A model generated the notes under the pieces. That model saw only the letters and a list, made by a program, of their open reading frames with translations. It did no database searches and was not told where the DNA came from. A stretch of 64,000 nucleotides of DNA from Isoetes taiwanensis (taxonomy: Eukaryota > Streptophyta > Lycopodiopsida > Isoetales > Isoetaceae). Positions 47,930 through 59,367 of this stretch are shown piece by piece. The stretch is taken from positions 859,467 through 923,466 of the forward strand of contig JAJEKV010000017.1 of assembly GCA_021234155.1 (NCBI GenBank). Direction: 5' to 3'. Position 1 is the first letter of the stretch. Each line of letters opens with the position of its first letter. Made by a program: the position numbers and the translations under genes.

Positions 47930-48740
47930 CTTGCCCTCGCCGGTCCCGCGTTTGCCTTGCGGGACGGCCCGGGGCGGCTCTAGGCCCGTCGCGCCCGCCA
48001 TGGCTGATAACGAGGGCTATGGCTGATAACGGGGACTGACGCGACGCGAGAGGCCCCGTGGCGATGTCCGGAGACGCCACGCCCCCCCGACGACTTGGCG
48101 CCGCGATCGAGGCGCGAGCCCCGTCAACCGGACCGGCGTCTCGGGAGGGTCCGCGCCCTTACGGCGGCGGCATCGGCCGATAATTGGTAGGCCGACAATA
48201 GGCGCCTATTTGGCGCGATGGAATGTTCAGGTGGCGGGAGGTCGCCACCTATAAGCTTTCTTGGCGCCCCTTCCTATCCATGCCGTCATTCCGCGGCTCA
48301 GAGCCTCCTTTATGGGCGGGGCTATTTTTTGACATAAAAGTGTGGGGGCATTCACAAACCCCGGGGATAGTGGAAGGGGCGTTTGCACTTGGTCTTGGGC
48401 GACTTAGTACAATCGGTGGACTTGGAAGCCGGTTTGCTCACTTTCGGTTTTGGCTACCCCGGGGTTGCTCTAGCCTTTGTTGCACCTTAGTACTGGGATC
48501 GTTTGGCTACTCCAAAGCGCACAAGCCAATCGCCCCCTTTCAGCTCTTGGATCCTTGCTACCCGGACCGGCCTGTTCATTTGGTCGGTTTGGTTGGTCGG
48601 CTAGTCGGTTTGTTCCCTGTGAAGGCTCCTCCGTTTTGGTCACCTCCGGTTGGTTTCGGCTGGGCACTTAGTAGAAAACCCACTTAAGATCCCAACTTGG
48701 GTTGGTCATGACTGGTCGGTTCCTTTCCTCGGTCAGTCCG
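47930..48740. other. GC-rich block of unknown origin
   Basis: Sharp rise in G+C and CG content from about 47930, strongest to about 48220, in an otherwise AT-rich region. It has a duplicated ATGGCTGATAACG.GG motif at 48000-48030. I do not recognise rRNA or organellar sequence. The open frame at 48223-48687 has no family motif. Confidence 0.5.
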
Positions 48741-48839
48741 GTTAGTATGATACGCAAGTAAGTCGCATATAACTAAAATGTGGAATTTGTAAGTGCAGAA
48801 ATGGGCATGCTATAATTGTGTTTGTGTTTCTTTGCACAG

Positions 48840-49257
48840 GTTGGTGAAAATGGTGTCCAGATGTCAGGAGGTGAAAAGCAGCGTATTGCAATTGCCAGAG
48901 CCTTGATTAGAAATCCATGCATACTTTTGTTGGATGAAGCTACAAGTGCCCTTGATAGCTTTTCAGAACAGCTGGTTTAACAAGCCCTTGAGACAGCTTA
49001 TATTGGCAGTATGTAACGCTGATATCTCGGGCAAGGTTGTTGAAGTTGGTGGTCATGATGAACTAATGGCCAAGGTCGAAAATGGGCACTATGCAACATA
49101 TTTTCAACTACAGCAAGCATCTCAGGGATCGATAACAAGTGATGAAAAGGCAGTCGATAGTACACTGTTGATGAGAGGAGGACCTACATGTACACAATCT
49201 TTGAGCATGCACTTCAGGATGAAAGAAACCCAAACAGAAAAAGATACCCTTTGCTAG
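48840..49257 (+). pseudogene. ABCB (MDR/P-glycoprotein-type) transporter NBD relic
   Basis: A good intron acceptor (TTTGCACAG at 48839) precedes [20 protein letters not shown], which contains the ABC signature (SGG.K), followed by [13 protein letters not shown], the Walker B and D-loop. This is the C-terminal half of an ABCB nucleotide-binding domain, which powers membrane export. After ETAYIGS about 20-25 codons are lost, including the H-loop (IAHRLST region), and the frame shifts. The protein tail resumes as GKVVEVGGHDELMAKVENGH and YATYFQLQQAS. An in-frame stop lies at SEQLV*. Upstream exons are replaced by the GC-rich block. Confidence 0.85.
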
Positions 49258-49589
49258 GCAAATGGATATGTGCAAAAGCATGGCAAACTATCCATGCAAT
49301 TCCAACTTCTTCATGGCATAATTGGCAAAAAAAACAAAAAGGGGGAAACAGATTGCTTTACATGGAAATAATGATTTGTTGAGACCAACAAACTAGGACC
49401 TTGGTTTGCCGAGGGGAGATATTTTGAAAAATATATTGATTTCAATGCGAGTCTATGCCACACAAAAGCGTAAGGGATGAAAAGGGAAGAGCGCTTGTTG
49501 AGAAAGCGGTTGCCATCACATTGTACTCAAAAGAGTATTTTGGAAGAAGTGAATTCCCTACTTGAGAATTGGGAATTCTTCCAATATCC

Positions 49590-51473
49590 CAACCTAGCTT
49601 TAGTAGGTTATGGAAGAAGCATTTCAATCATGTCACCATAGCAACTTCAAACAACTTTGCAAAGTGCAATTTATGTGCTAAGTTGAAGGAGACTCTTGAT
49701 AAGACTTGTGCAACCTAGTCAAAGGGCTAGGATAAGGGAGCATATGAAGGACCATATATGACCCACCAACTATCATGTAGATCATGTTATTAGATGTGGA
49801 GGACATTATCCGCATTGGAACCCAATAACTATTTATGTATTATACATGACAAGATGGACCAAAGAAAAGACTTGTCTTCCACAATTCAAGTACATACCAA
49901 AGTCATGTGGAAGATCATACCCTTTCTACGATCTCAATGACTGGGGCAATCTTGCATGGGCGACTCAAATCTACTATGGCCATTTTAGTTTGGAGTTGTG
50001 GAGTGATGGTCCAGTTTTTTTATATTGGGAGTATCATGAGGTGTTTGAGAAACTATGAAAATGGATACAATGGTCACCTCCAGGGACCCTACTGACTAGC
50101 CGGCACTACATAGAGCATTGTTAGATGGAAACCCTAACAATATTGAAAAGTTCAAGAAGGCAAGGTTTAGGAAGCATGGGTCTAATGAACATGTTGGAGC
50201 TTCAACTTCACGTGCTAGACCTCAAGATCTACTCAAAAGGTTTCTCTTGCAACTTGATAATTGTGATGGCCAAAATAAGAACAGTGGATGTTTTCTTTCC
50301 TATCCTACTTAACAAATTTGTGGGGATATTTGAAAGAGTTAATTTAGGGTTTTCTTATGCTCGGCATACCCATGAGGATGTGGATGCATTATTTGGCAAA
50401 TATAGTTGTATATTGAAGCAAGAGAAGGTGACCAACTTTCCTAGGCTAATGGAAATCTTGCATGAATGCACTACTCCAAACCCTATAGCTTCTCTCATAG
50501 AAGAAGTGCCCCATTGAAAGAGCTTTGTGGATGGTTATACATTGGATCTTGAAGGTCATTCCGTGCCTCTGCGGTTCACTTTTGGGTGAGAGATGGGATT
50601 CCAATCTTCCAATGGAAGATGAGACCTTCAGAGGATGAGTGGAGAGGAGGGGAGGAAATATGGCGTAGAGATGAGAATGGCAAGCCTATGATACCTCTAG
50701 GTCAACCAAAAGCTCTAAAACCTACTGAAGAAGTGAAGAAATTGGGATTGACTAAGGAAGGAATCCAGGACTATATAAAGCATAGCCTTCGGGCTTCCGA
50801 GGACGTTAATATATTATTATTATTATTATTATTAAAGCATTGGCAAACCAATTTAGATGACACCAACCGTGCCTTGGTGGCTTACTGGAAGAAGGTGATT
50901 AACCTGCTGGGTGAGATAGACACATCCTCAGATGAATTGAAAGAAGGATGGTTGCCTAAAACTAGGTGGAAGACCTTAGCAGGTGCTGAGGATGTTGATG
51001 ACACTGTAAGTAGCATTCGCAAGCAATATGCTCCTCCTCCTTCTGACAAACACTATGTTGGTCCTAAGAACAATAGGCCAAAGTTTCTAGGCATGGATGC
51101 TTATGAACCTTCCACTGATGCCACCAATTTGTGGTAGTAAAGCCAGCAGATTTAGATACATATCCAGTGTGGTTGGGGTTCACTATCTCTGATATTTGCA
51201 AAGAAGAAGGTAATATTAACTTCAACCATGTGCGGTGGAATGGTGGTGTCCAAAGCATCGGTTGACCAACGTATCGGATAAAGAAAGGTACTTTCATTGT
51301 TGGACAAAGAGATGGAGGAGAACCGAGTGATCCCGATCTTTGGCTAGACTATGAAAGTGTTTTGTACTCATGGACTCCAAACACTATTCCAGCTAGAAAT
51401 GCGAGAATTACAATACCTCAGGATGTCAGGAAGAAGGCTATGATATCATTGGGGGTGCTTGAAGAAAGTTGAA
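49590..51473 (+). pseudogene. DUF7869-type protein relic (transposase-like)
   Basis: Ordered landmarks of the DUF7869 family are visible across shifting frames: FAKCNLCAKLKETLDKTC near 49650 (the CxxCxxLK block); an YLCIIHDKMDQ-like segment then TCLPQFKYIPK near 49840-49890; a LTGAILHGR segment near 49930; LQLDNCDGQNKN near 50250; VNLGF near 50340; and HTHEDVDALFGKYSCIL at 50367-50415. The acidic residues in MDQ, LDN and HEDVD are arranged like a DDE-type RNase H fold, which is inference. A C-terminal part of about 180 codons is open (50586-51137), with a leucine run encoded by an ATT repeat, and continues past a stop with VVKPADLDTYPVWLGF. Family length is usually 500-900 residues. Frame changes occur at least at 49900, 50060, 50300, 50520 and 51137. 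It is unclear whether the intact gene is a host gene or a transposon. Confidence 0.7.
50808..50835. repeat. (TTA/ATT)n trinucleotide tract inside the DUF7869-type frame
   Basis: About eight units keep the reading frame and encode a leucine run, so the expansion did not itself break the frame. Confidence 0.85.
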
Positions 51474-51660
51474 TAACTATGTAATTTTTTGTTATCACGT
51501 TTTTATGATATGGTGCTATATTGTGAAATATTGACTATTTTGTAAATAACATAATATTACGTTTTCATAATTTTGAGGTGAAATGTGTGAATTTGAATAT
51601 GCTACTAAAAACATGCAATATGAAATTTGTCCCAAAATTAAGACATAATCCCAATTTAAT
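51474..51660. other. AT-rich spacer
   Basis: Sequence after the DUF7869-type stop. No gene is present; it probably contains the 3' untranslated part. Confidence 0.4.
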
Positions 51661-51664
51661 TGAA

Positions 51665-52060
51665 TGATGTTTACACTCTGGTTTCTACAGGGTCGCCCGC
51701 AGGACGCTCCGCAGTTTGATAAGTTTCCCCGGACCGATCTTGGGATCTTTTAGACCCTCCCAAAGAAGGGCCCTTGAATGGAGGATTCAATGCTCGGATA
51801 GGGGAACCGGGCTCCAGGAGGGTGGTCATTAGCGTACGGCCCACCGTGGGAGCGCTGCTAGGAAAAGCTGCCTCGGGAACTTTTTTGGATCCCGCCTCCC
51901 GGGGTCCGGACTCTCCCCTCTTGTGAGGTAGCCATGCAAGGTCCTGGCCTTGTTGGACTTGAGCAACCTTGCTATAGATCTGCTTGCCCTGCATTTGCAT
52001 AAATTAAGCAACCTAGTCCTGCATTTGCATAAACTAAGCAACCTTGCTACAGATCATGCC
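51665..52060. repeat. Mosaic repeat, copy A
   Basis: About 300 bases match 53300-53600 in direct orientation, with about 85-90 percent identity by eye. Shared blocks include GAAGGGCCCTTGAATGGAGG and GGGGTCCGGACTCTCCCCTC. A 27-base tandem (GCATTTGCATAAA.TAAGCAACCT) follows at 51990-52045. Confidence 0.88.
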
Positions 52061-53280
52061 GAGGCATACCGTTCTGATTCTTGGTTATTTGGGCGCGAAA
52101 TGTTTACTACCCCCAAAGGGAATTTTTTTAGCCTCATTGTATTCATATTGTAGACTGTATAATTGTATTCATATTGTATACTATATAATGGCGCATGCTA
52201 GACTTGCCCAGTGGGCCAATTTTGATTAGCGAAAGAACAAGGTGTTGTCCCACAGTGGGTTGCTGTCTTGAAATTTGTACGTAAATGGAAGGACAAGGTA
52301 ATGGAGTTTTAAAGAAAAAAATACACAGAAAAATCAAGAAACAGAGCCCAGAATCCAGTTATGGAAACCAGCAATGCCGGAAAGAGAAAAACAGCTATGG
52401 AAGCAGTAATGGAAACAAGCTATGTGAAGAGAAAACCCAATTATGGAGGTGCAGAGCAAGCCATGGCTTCAAAACATTTGCATGCGGGTGCCAGCTCGGT
52501 TGCCCCACAATGGGCTGCCTCGACTGTTCTAATGCTAACCCTTTGATCTAGACCTTTTTTAAAAATTCTAAAAATTGGCATGTATGCTGATGATGAATTA
52601 GGAATCCAGTTGATAAAAAATCAGAACTTAATTACGAATTTATGAATGTCTTGCCACTGCAAAAGCGCCCCTCAACTTCTAATTGCCACATCGAGAGGAG
52701 GACAAGTCCAAACTCCATTCCGTCAGTTCCCCTTGCTCCTCGTTCTGAACTGCAGCTTCTCGACCATGTCCCAACTGAAAAGACCAAAACTCAGACCCCA
52801 AAATGCAAACCCTTCTAGAACCTGGCAACTCACAGGGTTTATGTTTCGGAGGCCCTCTCCTTGTCAGATTTGGCACGGACCTTGCGCTGTGTCTTGACGT
52901 AGAGGGGGGGTGTTGATGCCAGAGCACGAACCCTAAAACCCCCCAGAAGCTGCTTGCCCCAAAAGTCCTCTTCCCAAGGCCCTGGGGATGGAGGGCAATG
53001 TCCCCTCTCCGAAATCGTGATTTGGCTCTGATAATGGACTCAGAACTTTGACATTGACCTGGCGACCAAGTTCCATGGCTAGAAGACTGCCCCTCCTCCA
53101 AGAAGCGCTAAAGTAGCTCATGTCCAGCACACTCGTAGTCAATTGGCCAAGGATGTGGATGCCGAATACTGCCGTGTGGGGCGTAAGTGTTTCTTTCTTT
53201 TGCAAAATTGACCTTGTAACTTGTTTCCTAGGGTAATTCCATTCCGGACGACTTGGTGAAGTCGAATTGCCATTCCGAAG
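52061..53280. repeat. Mosaic of dispersed repeat pieces
   Basis: 52500-52690 matches the order CCCTTTGATCTAGACC ... CTTGCCACTGCAAAAGCG of 45080-45230. 53125-53270 matches 44940-45080. Between them lies GC-richer sequence with no family motif. No gene was supported. Confidence 0.7.
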
Positions 53281-53650
53281 CCTCCGCAGTGCCCAAATGA
53301 GAAAACACTCCAGTTTCTACACGGTCACCCGCAGGATGCTCCACGGTTTGATAAGTTCCCCCAGACCGATCTTGGAATCTTTTGGAGCTTCTCGAAGAAG
53401 GGCCCTTGAATGGAGGATTCAACGGTCAGATAGGGGAACCGGGCTTTGGGAGGGTGGTCATTAGCATAGGCCCACTGTGGGAGAGCTGCCAGGAAAGGCT
53501 GCCTTGGGAACTTGTTTGGATCCCACCTCCTGGGGTCCGGACTCTCCCCTCTTGTGAGGCAGCCCGCAAGGTCCTGACCTTGTTTGACTTGGGAAAGGCT
53601 GCCAGCTCAGTTGCCCCACAACGGGCTGCCCCGACCATTCTAATGCTAAC
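53281..53650. repeat. Mosaic repeat, copy B
   Basis: Direct partner of 51665-52060. Its end (CAACGGGCTGCCCCGACCAT) also matches 52500-52535, so three partial copies of one repeat family lie within 2 kb. Confidence 0.88.
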
Positions 53651-53957
53651 CTAGTTAAGAATGTTGTTTTTTTTAAATGTTAGGGATGTCAAAGAAACAC
53701 TAATGTGGGATGGCTAAGTACAAGAAAAAATTTCAGTAATTGGTTTTTAAAATAAATTTAAGAGAACTATTAAGAAAATAGGTAAAGATTCATAATGAAG
53801 GTTTGAAAAAAGTTACAAAGCACGATTAATTAGTCTAAATTGGTTTGTAGGTATGGCCCCGAATGTGAAGACACAGATGCTTAGTGAGATTAGACGCGTG
53901 CTCATAAATGAGATATGTGCCAACAACAGTCCCGATTGAGAGATATAAACTGGTCAG

Positions 53958-54500
53958 CATTAGGGATTTTTTGAGATCATAAAAGGGCCTTCTAAGAACT
54001 GCTGACTAAGCTATATGAACTACCAATCAGAAAACAGAACTGGTAATCCAGTCAGCAAAACAGTTATAACTAACTCACTGGATCACATTTTCTAGCATAA
54101 GTGTTGATAGAAAAGTCCAAATGAGCTCTTGTTTGGTGTAATAGATAGATCTCATTGAGATCTTTCCAACCTTGGGTGGTTTGCATATCTTTTAGCCCCG
54201 TATGATAGTAAGAAATGGTAAAAACCATATTTGTTGGAGTTTTGACAATCATAAATGGTTAAAATATGTGCAAAGCACCTAAGTTTGGAAAGATCTCAAC
54301 GAGATCTATCTATTGCACTAAATAAGAGCTCATTTTGGACTTTTCTATCAATAGTTATACTAGAAAATGTGAGTTAGTTATAATAATTTTGCTGACTGGA
54401 CCCGTCAGGCTCTGATTTCTGATTGGTAGTTCATTTATCTTCATTTGGCTTAGTTGGCATGTTTTGAAGGCCCTTTTTTAATCTCAAAAAAACCCTAATG
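53958..54500. mobile_element. Foldback MITE with arms of about 215 bases
   Basis: The left arm (53958-54174) is the inverted copy of the right arm (54282-54500). Ends are CATTAGGGATTTTTTGAGAT and, reversed, CATTAGGGTTTTTTTGAGAT. Matching inner segments include ACTACCAATCAGAAA, GCTGACTGGA in reverse, and AGATCTCA..GAGATCT next to the spacer. The spacer is about 107 bases. No transposase is encoded, and no clear target duplication was seen. Confidence 0.85.
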
Positions 54501-54699
54501 GTGTGTCGTCCACTGTGTCAGACATGTCAAAAGGAAGTGCCAATTTGAGTTAGCACCCAAATGGTCAGGCCAGGAGGAAATGTTGACTTCTCTCCTTGAC
54601 ACACATGTAAAGTCAATGATTGGAAATCCCAGGGACGAACTCAAGACATGTTTGTAGCATTCAGTACAGCTTAAAGGTCCCAATGCCAAGGCTCGTGCG

Positions 54700-56660
54700 A
54701 AGGAATAGGTAGCTTCATGGAATTCCTCAAAGAAGCGACGTGCAGATCACAAGAACATCATTGCGGATCTCAATGCACATCAGTTGGAGGTAATAAAAAA
54801 TGCTTTGCATCAGGCAGGGGGAAGCTCTAGTGGAGCAGGGTCTAGCATGCCTTACTTTTCTTTGGAGAATCACGTGAACACATACCCGTACCCATAGAGG
54901 CCCATGTTGAACCCATACCCGTAGAGGCCGTGGATGTGATACGCCTTATTGAAGAGAAACCAACTCATCGCACATATCAAATCAAGATCAATAGAACACA
55001 ACACTTCCAAGATGATGAGCTATACAGTGGATGGATTTTTAAGGGCGACGAGGGGGCCATGACGTATGAGATTGCTCAAAGAGACATACGCTTCAAGAGC
55101 CCGCATCCTGCTTTGGCTACATCCATTGGACTTACGCATAAAGTTGCTAGCTCTAGTTGGGAGTTGGGATACCATAGGGCCAATGGTGATTCTACCATCA
55201 CTTGCACACTTGTCTGACTATTTACCTAATAACCTCTCACGTTTTAGGAGATGGTCAAATGCAATTGCCAGAGCACCAAGAAGAACTGACAAACACATAG
55301 GCGCTGAAGTTAGGAGTAAAATGAGAGTTGTATATCAGTATGTTCCAGAGATAGCTCTTGCCCTCGCAGAATGTGTCGTTGAGATCCACAAAGGCCACTT
55401 CACTCACACAAAGCTCAATTGCAAGAGAGTCAAATTACATGATGACAAGTACCAAAATGTGTGGGTGGCCATTGGTGATTGGGACAATGCAATACATTTT
55501 TACGCCAAGAAGCGTCGTCCCTTGTTGAAGTGCCGATACTTACTCCCGGATGGACAAGCAAAATATCCATGGTTAGAGGAATGTGTGTTTGAGAATTCAA
55601 AGGATGACGATCGTGTATGGGGACACGAAATTCATGATGTCTATTGGGATATATTTATGAGATGCTTCTTGAATTCGTGCAAGCTATGCAGCGAATGGAG
55701 TGGTTTAACAATAACAACAATGCCCAATGGATTAATCCAACCCATATGTACCAACGACGTCTTGACAAGTTGGAGGAGCAAAAAACGAGAATGATGTGCC
55801 CACGTAAAGACGTATTCTCAAAACAGCCCAAAGCTTCTGAAGTTATTGAAGCCTCACAAAGTGTTGGAATATATTCCACCATAGTTGTGAGACAAAGACG
55901 ACACATGAAGTGCATGGATGCCTTGGAGATGTCAAAACTGTTGTTGTCACAACTCAAAGAATGAAAGAAACGTTCACATATCCAGCAATCATGGACTACA
56001 GCGCGATGGCCTATGTTGGGGTTGCCAACCCTGTTTCTTTGGTGGATTGGCAGCCTTATGAATGGCCCTAAACCTGCGAAAGCCTTTAAGAGGCGAGGTT
56101 GGTTCGGGTATAGCTCGCCACCACCGCCACCTCCACCATTGTGCGGATTTGATATGGATTATTTTCTAGGATAAGTATAAGCTAGCCATTTATTTCAAAC
56201 GTTCTAATAAATGTTTTTAATATAGCGTGTAAATGCGGCAGCCTTTTTTTTCATATGCATGGTGTTACTCCTTGTGGCTATGGACGGGTCTTCTTCTACA
56301 AGAAGAAGAATCCATCCAGTCGACAAGCAAGACGAAGAGCAGGGAACTCCGGGATATCATCAAGGCACCCGCCCTGAAGATAGGTGGAATGAATTGCAAA
56401 GCACGATGACGCCCGAAGAATGGGATGTTGCGGCAAGAGCCGTTCAACGAAGTTAGGACGAGGTACGACTATGAACCTGTTCGGCATAGCTCATACACTC
56501 CTTCGGAATATCTTAGATATGTTCCCAAGGAGGAGGAGATAGTACTTCGACGAAAGAGCACCGACCGTCGTTCACGTTCCCGTGGACGTCTTTCCTCTTC
56601 AAGCTCTGTTGAAGATCGTGCACCACTTGCACGTCAACATGTCTTTGAGTATAAGTGAGT
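54700..56660 (+). pseudogene. Protein-kinase-like gene relic with degenerate catalytic motifs
   Basis: Two overlapping frames (54930-55217 and 55066-55794) and a third (55644-55964) follow one another through one-base shifts. The middle part reads EIALALAECVVEIHKGHFTH then TKLNCKRVKL and VWVAIGDWDNAIHF, which fits the kinase catalytic loop and activation segment: HRD appears as HTK and DFG as DWD. DVY then, after a shift, LGYIYEMLLEF fits helix F (DVYSLG..L.ELL), and KASEVIEA fits a C-lobe P.A.EV motif. The upstream frame's ANGDSTI may be the hinge region. A later segment ends in a run of prolines (SSPPPPPPPLCGFDMDYFLG, near 56110-56160), and an SR-rich frame follows (56425-56658). The HRD aspartate is missing, so it would be a pseudokinase even if intact. 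The family is uncertain. Confidence 0.45.
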
Positions 56661-56705
56661 TCATCTTGAATTATGCCATTTTTTGTTCACTAACACATAT
56701 TCATA

Positions 56706-58281
56706 TGTGACGTTCCAGCATATATGCCCCGAATACGTATATTATACTGCCACGTCACCCGTACATGTCACGGATGACATGTACTTGGTGGCCGTAATAG
56801 GTTGCACCTAGGGGGGCAACTTCGAATGTGAAACATACACAATTAATAACCCCATGGATCCCATTGCCAAATGGCTAAACCCCATTTGGCCAACGTCTAA
56901 CCTAACCCTAAGGGTTTCTATAAAAGGGCTTCCCCTTAAATCCTAAACCCTTTCTTCTCTTTGCATTTTAGGGTTTTCATAGAGCTCCTTTCCCTTCTCA
57001 CATTTAGGGTTCTCTTGAGCCATTTCGGCCAAGCCAAGACCCCATTTCGCATTGCTCGACTCTGCAAAGCCGTCTTTGCACAACAGATCATCGAGTAGCA
57101 GCAGTCTTTAGCAGGATCAGAGGCATGGATGCATTTCGAGGCTTTGGAGCAGGTCAAGGACCAGGTATCGAGTCATTCTGTTGTGCAAAGCCACCTTTTG
57201 GCTAGGCAATAGGCTGGTTTAGTATGTTAGTTCAGCCATAGAGGCCTTATAGATCCCGAGATCGTAAGCTCTAACAAAGGGACCTAACTCTGGATGTTTA
57301 GATACATAGATTAGATGATATTCTTCATTTCAGTTCTGTGATGATGCTGGTATTTCATTATGTGACCTCCACGTATTGGGAAGGGGGATAGAGGCCTAAA
57401 GCTTGTGTAGCAGATGATCATAGGTAGCCTACTAGCTCCCAATTATTGGGGCCCGGATTGCACGAGGCCACTTTGGTTGTGGGTGGCGGGGCTAGACCCG
57501 GCTGACAAGGGGGAACTTGTCCCATCACGGATTGACCCCTTTGGTGTGTAAAACCCTCCGGGGGTCTATGCGGGGGCTGCAGGCTTAATGGCTTGTCAGC
57601 GAGTGTGGGCAAGGCATGAGCTCGACACTCTTGGGGTGATCGTCACCTTCCATGGAGTTAAAGTCGAATCACGAGGCTGGCCCTCTAGCCTTTGTGATGG
57701 GCACGGATGCCTGCGGAGGGAGGTAACTCTCCTCTGCCTCATCGGGGCTGGGGAGATGCAACCCGATGGCGGTAACCCCTCCGGCTATTCACCCCCGGTG
57801 GGTCAGTCCCAACACTTTTCAACCTACTACGCAAAGTGTGCGCGGGAGGGGCGGATGGAGTGGACTACCCTTAGCCATGTTCTTATGCCGGCCAAATCCA
57901 TGTGCCATGAATTATGTCAGTCTGCAATGACTTCTGGAGGCCCAAGCCGTCAGTCATACCCCCTTGAGTCCCGAGCCACGGGTAGGATCCCCCTTTACTG
58001 TTAGTGTTCATGTTGATGTTGTTATATTGATGAGGATATGATGTTTCACCCTTCGGGGTGATTGTATTGTTATATTATGTCATGTGCTCATGTTTATTCA
58101 TGCTTCCATAGATAGGTCGACCCGAAGGGAGACGGGTGAAAGACACATCCACTCTTCCCTTGCTGGCTCATTCCACTGGGAGTGGTGTCAGGTGGATGGC
58201 CCTGCCCGGTTTGGTATTAGGGGAATGCTCCGCTACCGATGCGGTGTGTGTGCAAGTAGAGGAAGTGGGGGGCGTCCGCGA
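56706..58281 (+). repeat. 5' LTR of a plus-strand chromovirus-family element
   Basis: It starts TGTGACGTTCC without a preceding purine tract and is followed by a primer binding site, so it is a 5' LTR (or the left part of a deleted element). It shares blocks with the other LTRs: GTATTGGGAAGGGGGATAGAG (57376), GGAGGGGCGGATGGAGTGGAC (57845) and GGTAGGATCCCC (57980). An ACATGTCA...TGACATGTAC palindrome lies near 56765-56790. Confidence 0.85.
56917..56927 (+). promoter_or_regulatory. LTR TATA box
   Basis: TCTATAAAAGGGC, about 212 bases into the LTR, followed by CTTCTC-rich sequence. Confidence 0.6.
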
Positions 58282-58282
58282 G

Positions 58283-58294
58283 TGGTATCGAGCA
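58283..58294 (+). promoter_or_regulatory. Primer binding site, tRNA-Met-like variant
   Basis: TGGTATCGAGCA lies right after the LTR end; it is identical to the variant next to the LTR at 36493. Confidence 0.75.
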
Positions 58295-58467
58295 GACCAT
58301 TTTCCCATAGAACTAACAGTAGACTCAAGTCTTGGGAAGTAGACACCCAAGCAGGAACCTCGAAAATTGATTTTTTTTTTCCAATTTCTAGTGTAGTAAA
58401 TAGGTTAATGCTAAGTTAGTAATAAGTTTTAGCAAAAATCCAACCTAAAATGGCCAAAATGAAGTGA

Positions 58468-58536
58468 CCCCTCACAGAGTGCACCCAGACCAAATTCGTT
58501 TCAAACCGATTTGTCCCTGGCGCACTGTGTGAGTGG
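58468..58536. repeat. 69-bp palindromic repeat, copy 1
   Basis: The unit runs from CCCCTCACAGAGTGC to GGCGCACTGTGTGAGTGG; the ends pair as an imperfect stem and the centre (CGTTTCAAACCG) is again near-palindromic. Copy 1 has a few substitutions relative to copy 4. Confidence 0.95.
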
Positions 58537-58680
58537 TCGACCCATGTTGACCTAGTTAGATGCATAATTTAGCTAATCTAATAGTGCAGTTCGGCTTATT
58601 CCCTTGATTCTAGCTAGTTTTGCATGTTAAAACACTAAGAAACCCCTTGTAAATTGAAAATTGGACCCAAAAAGTGGTGA

Positions 58681-58749
58681 CCCCTCACAGAGTGTGCCCA
58701 GACCAAATCTGTTTCAAACCGATTTGACCCTGGCGCACTGTGTGAGTGG
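58681..58749. repeat. 69-bp palindromic repeat, copy 2
   Basis: Same unit as copy 1, with the T substitutions AGTGTGCCC and AAATCTG. Confidence 0.95.
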
Positions 58750-59367
58750 TCAAAACTTTGAACCTTCATAACTTGAGCTATATAGCTCCAAATCGCCTGA
58801 AATTTGTTGCGTTAGGACCATTAAAGAGTCTAGAAATATTATAATCCACCTCAAAACGACAAAAATTGCTCAAACCCTAAATTCTGTCTTCGAACTAGGG
58901 TTTGTTTAGAAATAGAAGCAATAGCTTTTAGGGTACAAGGCTAGAGCCACAGAAGAGCAAAGGGCATGACATTTTGAAGACATTGAAGACCCAGACGACG
59001 TACTAACAACATAAAGGAGGACTGTGGAAAGGCAGACCCAAGAGAGGAAGCACTATGGCAAACACCTCTACCAACGAAGCGAGTAGTACAGGGCACAACT
59101 GGCCTATCAACAATCTTCATCGAATGGAAGACATATGTTAATCATCTGCATGAAGAACCTTCTCGACTATCAAGCACTCGGTTGCAACATCCACGAGCTC
59201 ATAGCAGAAAGAAGATTGCTAGCTATCGTAAATACACAACTTTTTGTAAATATAAATTTATGGTTTGGAAGAATTAATCTGTTAAATCATGTGTATGTAA
59301 GGTGTACTACAAACTACTGCATTTGGAATCAACAAATTTGGAGTAAAACTAAGTGTTTTTGGCTCCA

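Noticed and set aside
47930-48220. Possible rRNA gene fragment in the GC-rich block
   Set aside because: No conserved 18S, 5.8S or 25S stretch was recognised; high GC alone is not evidence.
57588-58004. 138-codon plus-strand frame inside the LTR at 56706
   Set aside because: It lies in an LTR with homologous non-coding copies; codon reading is not kept in the other LTRs.
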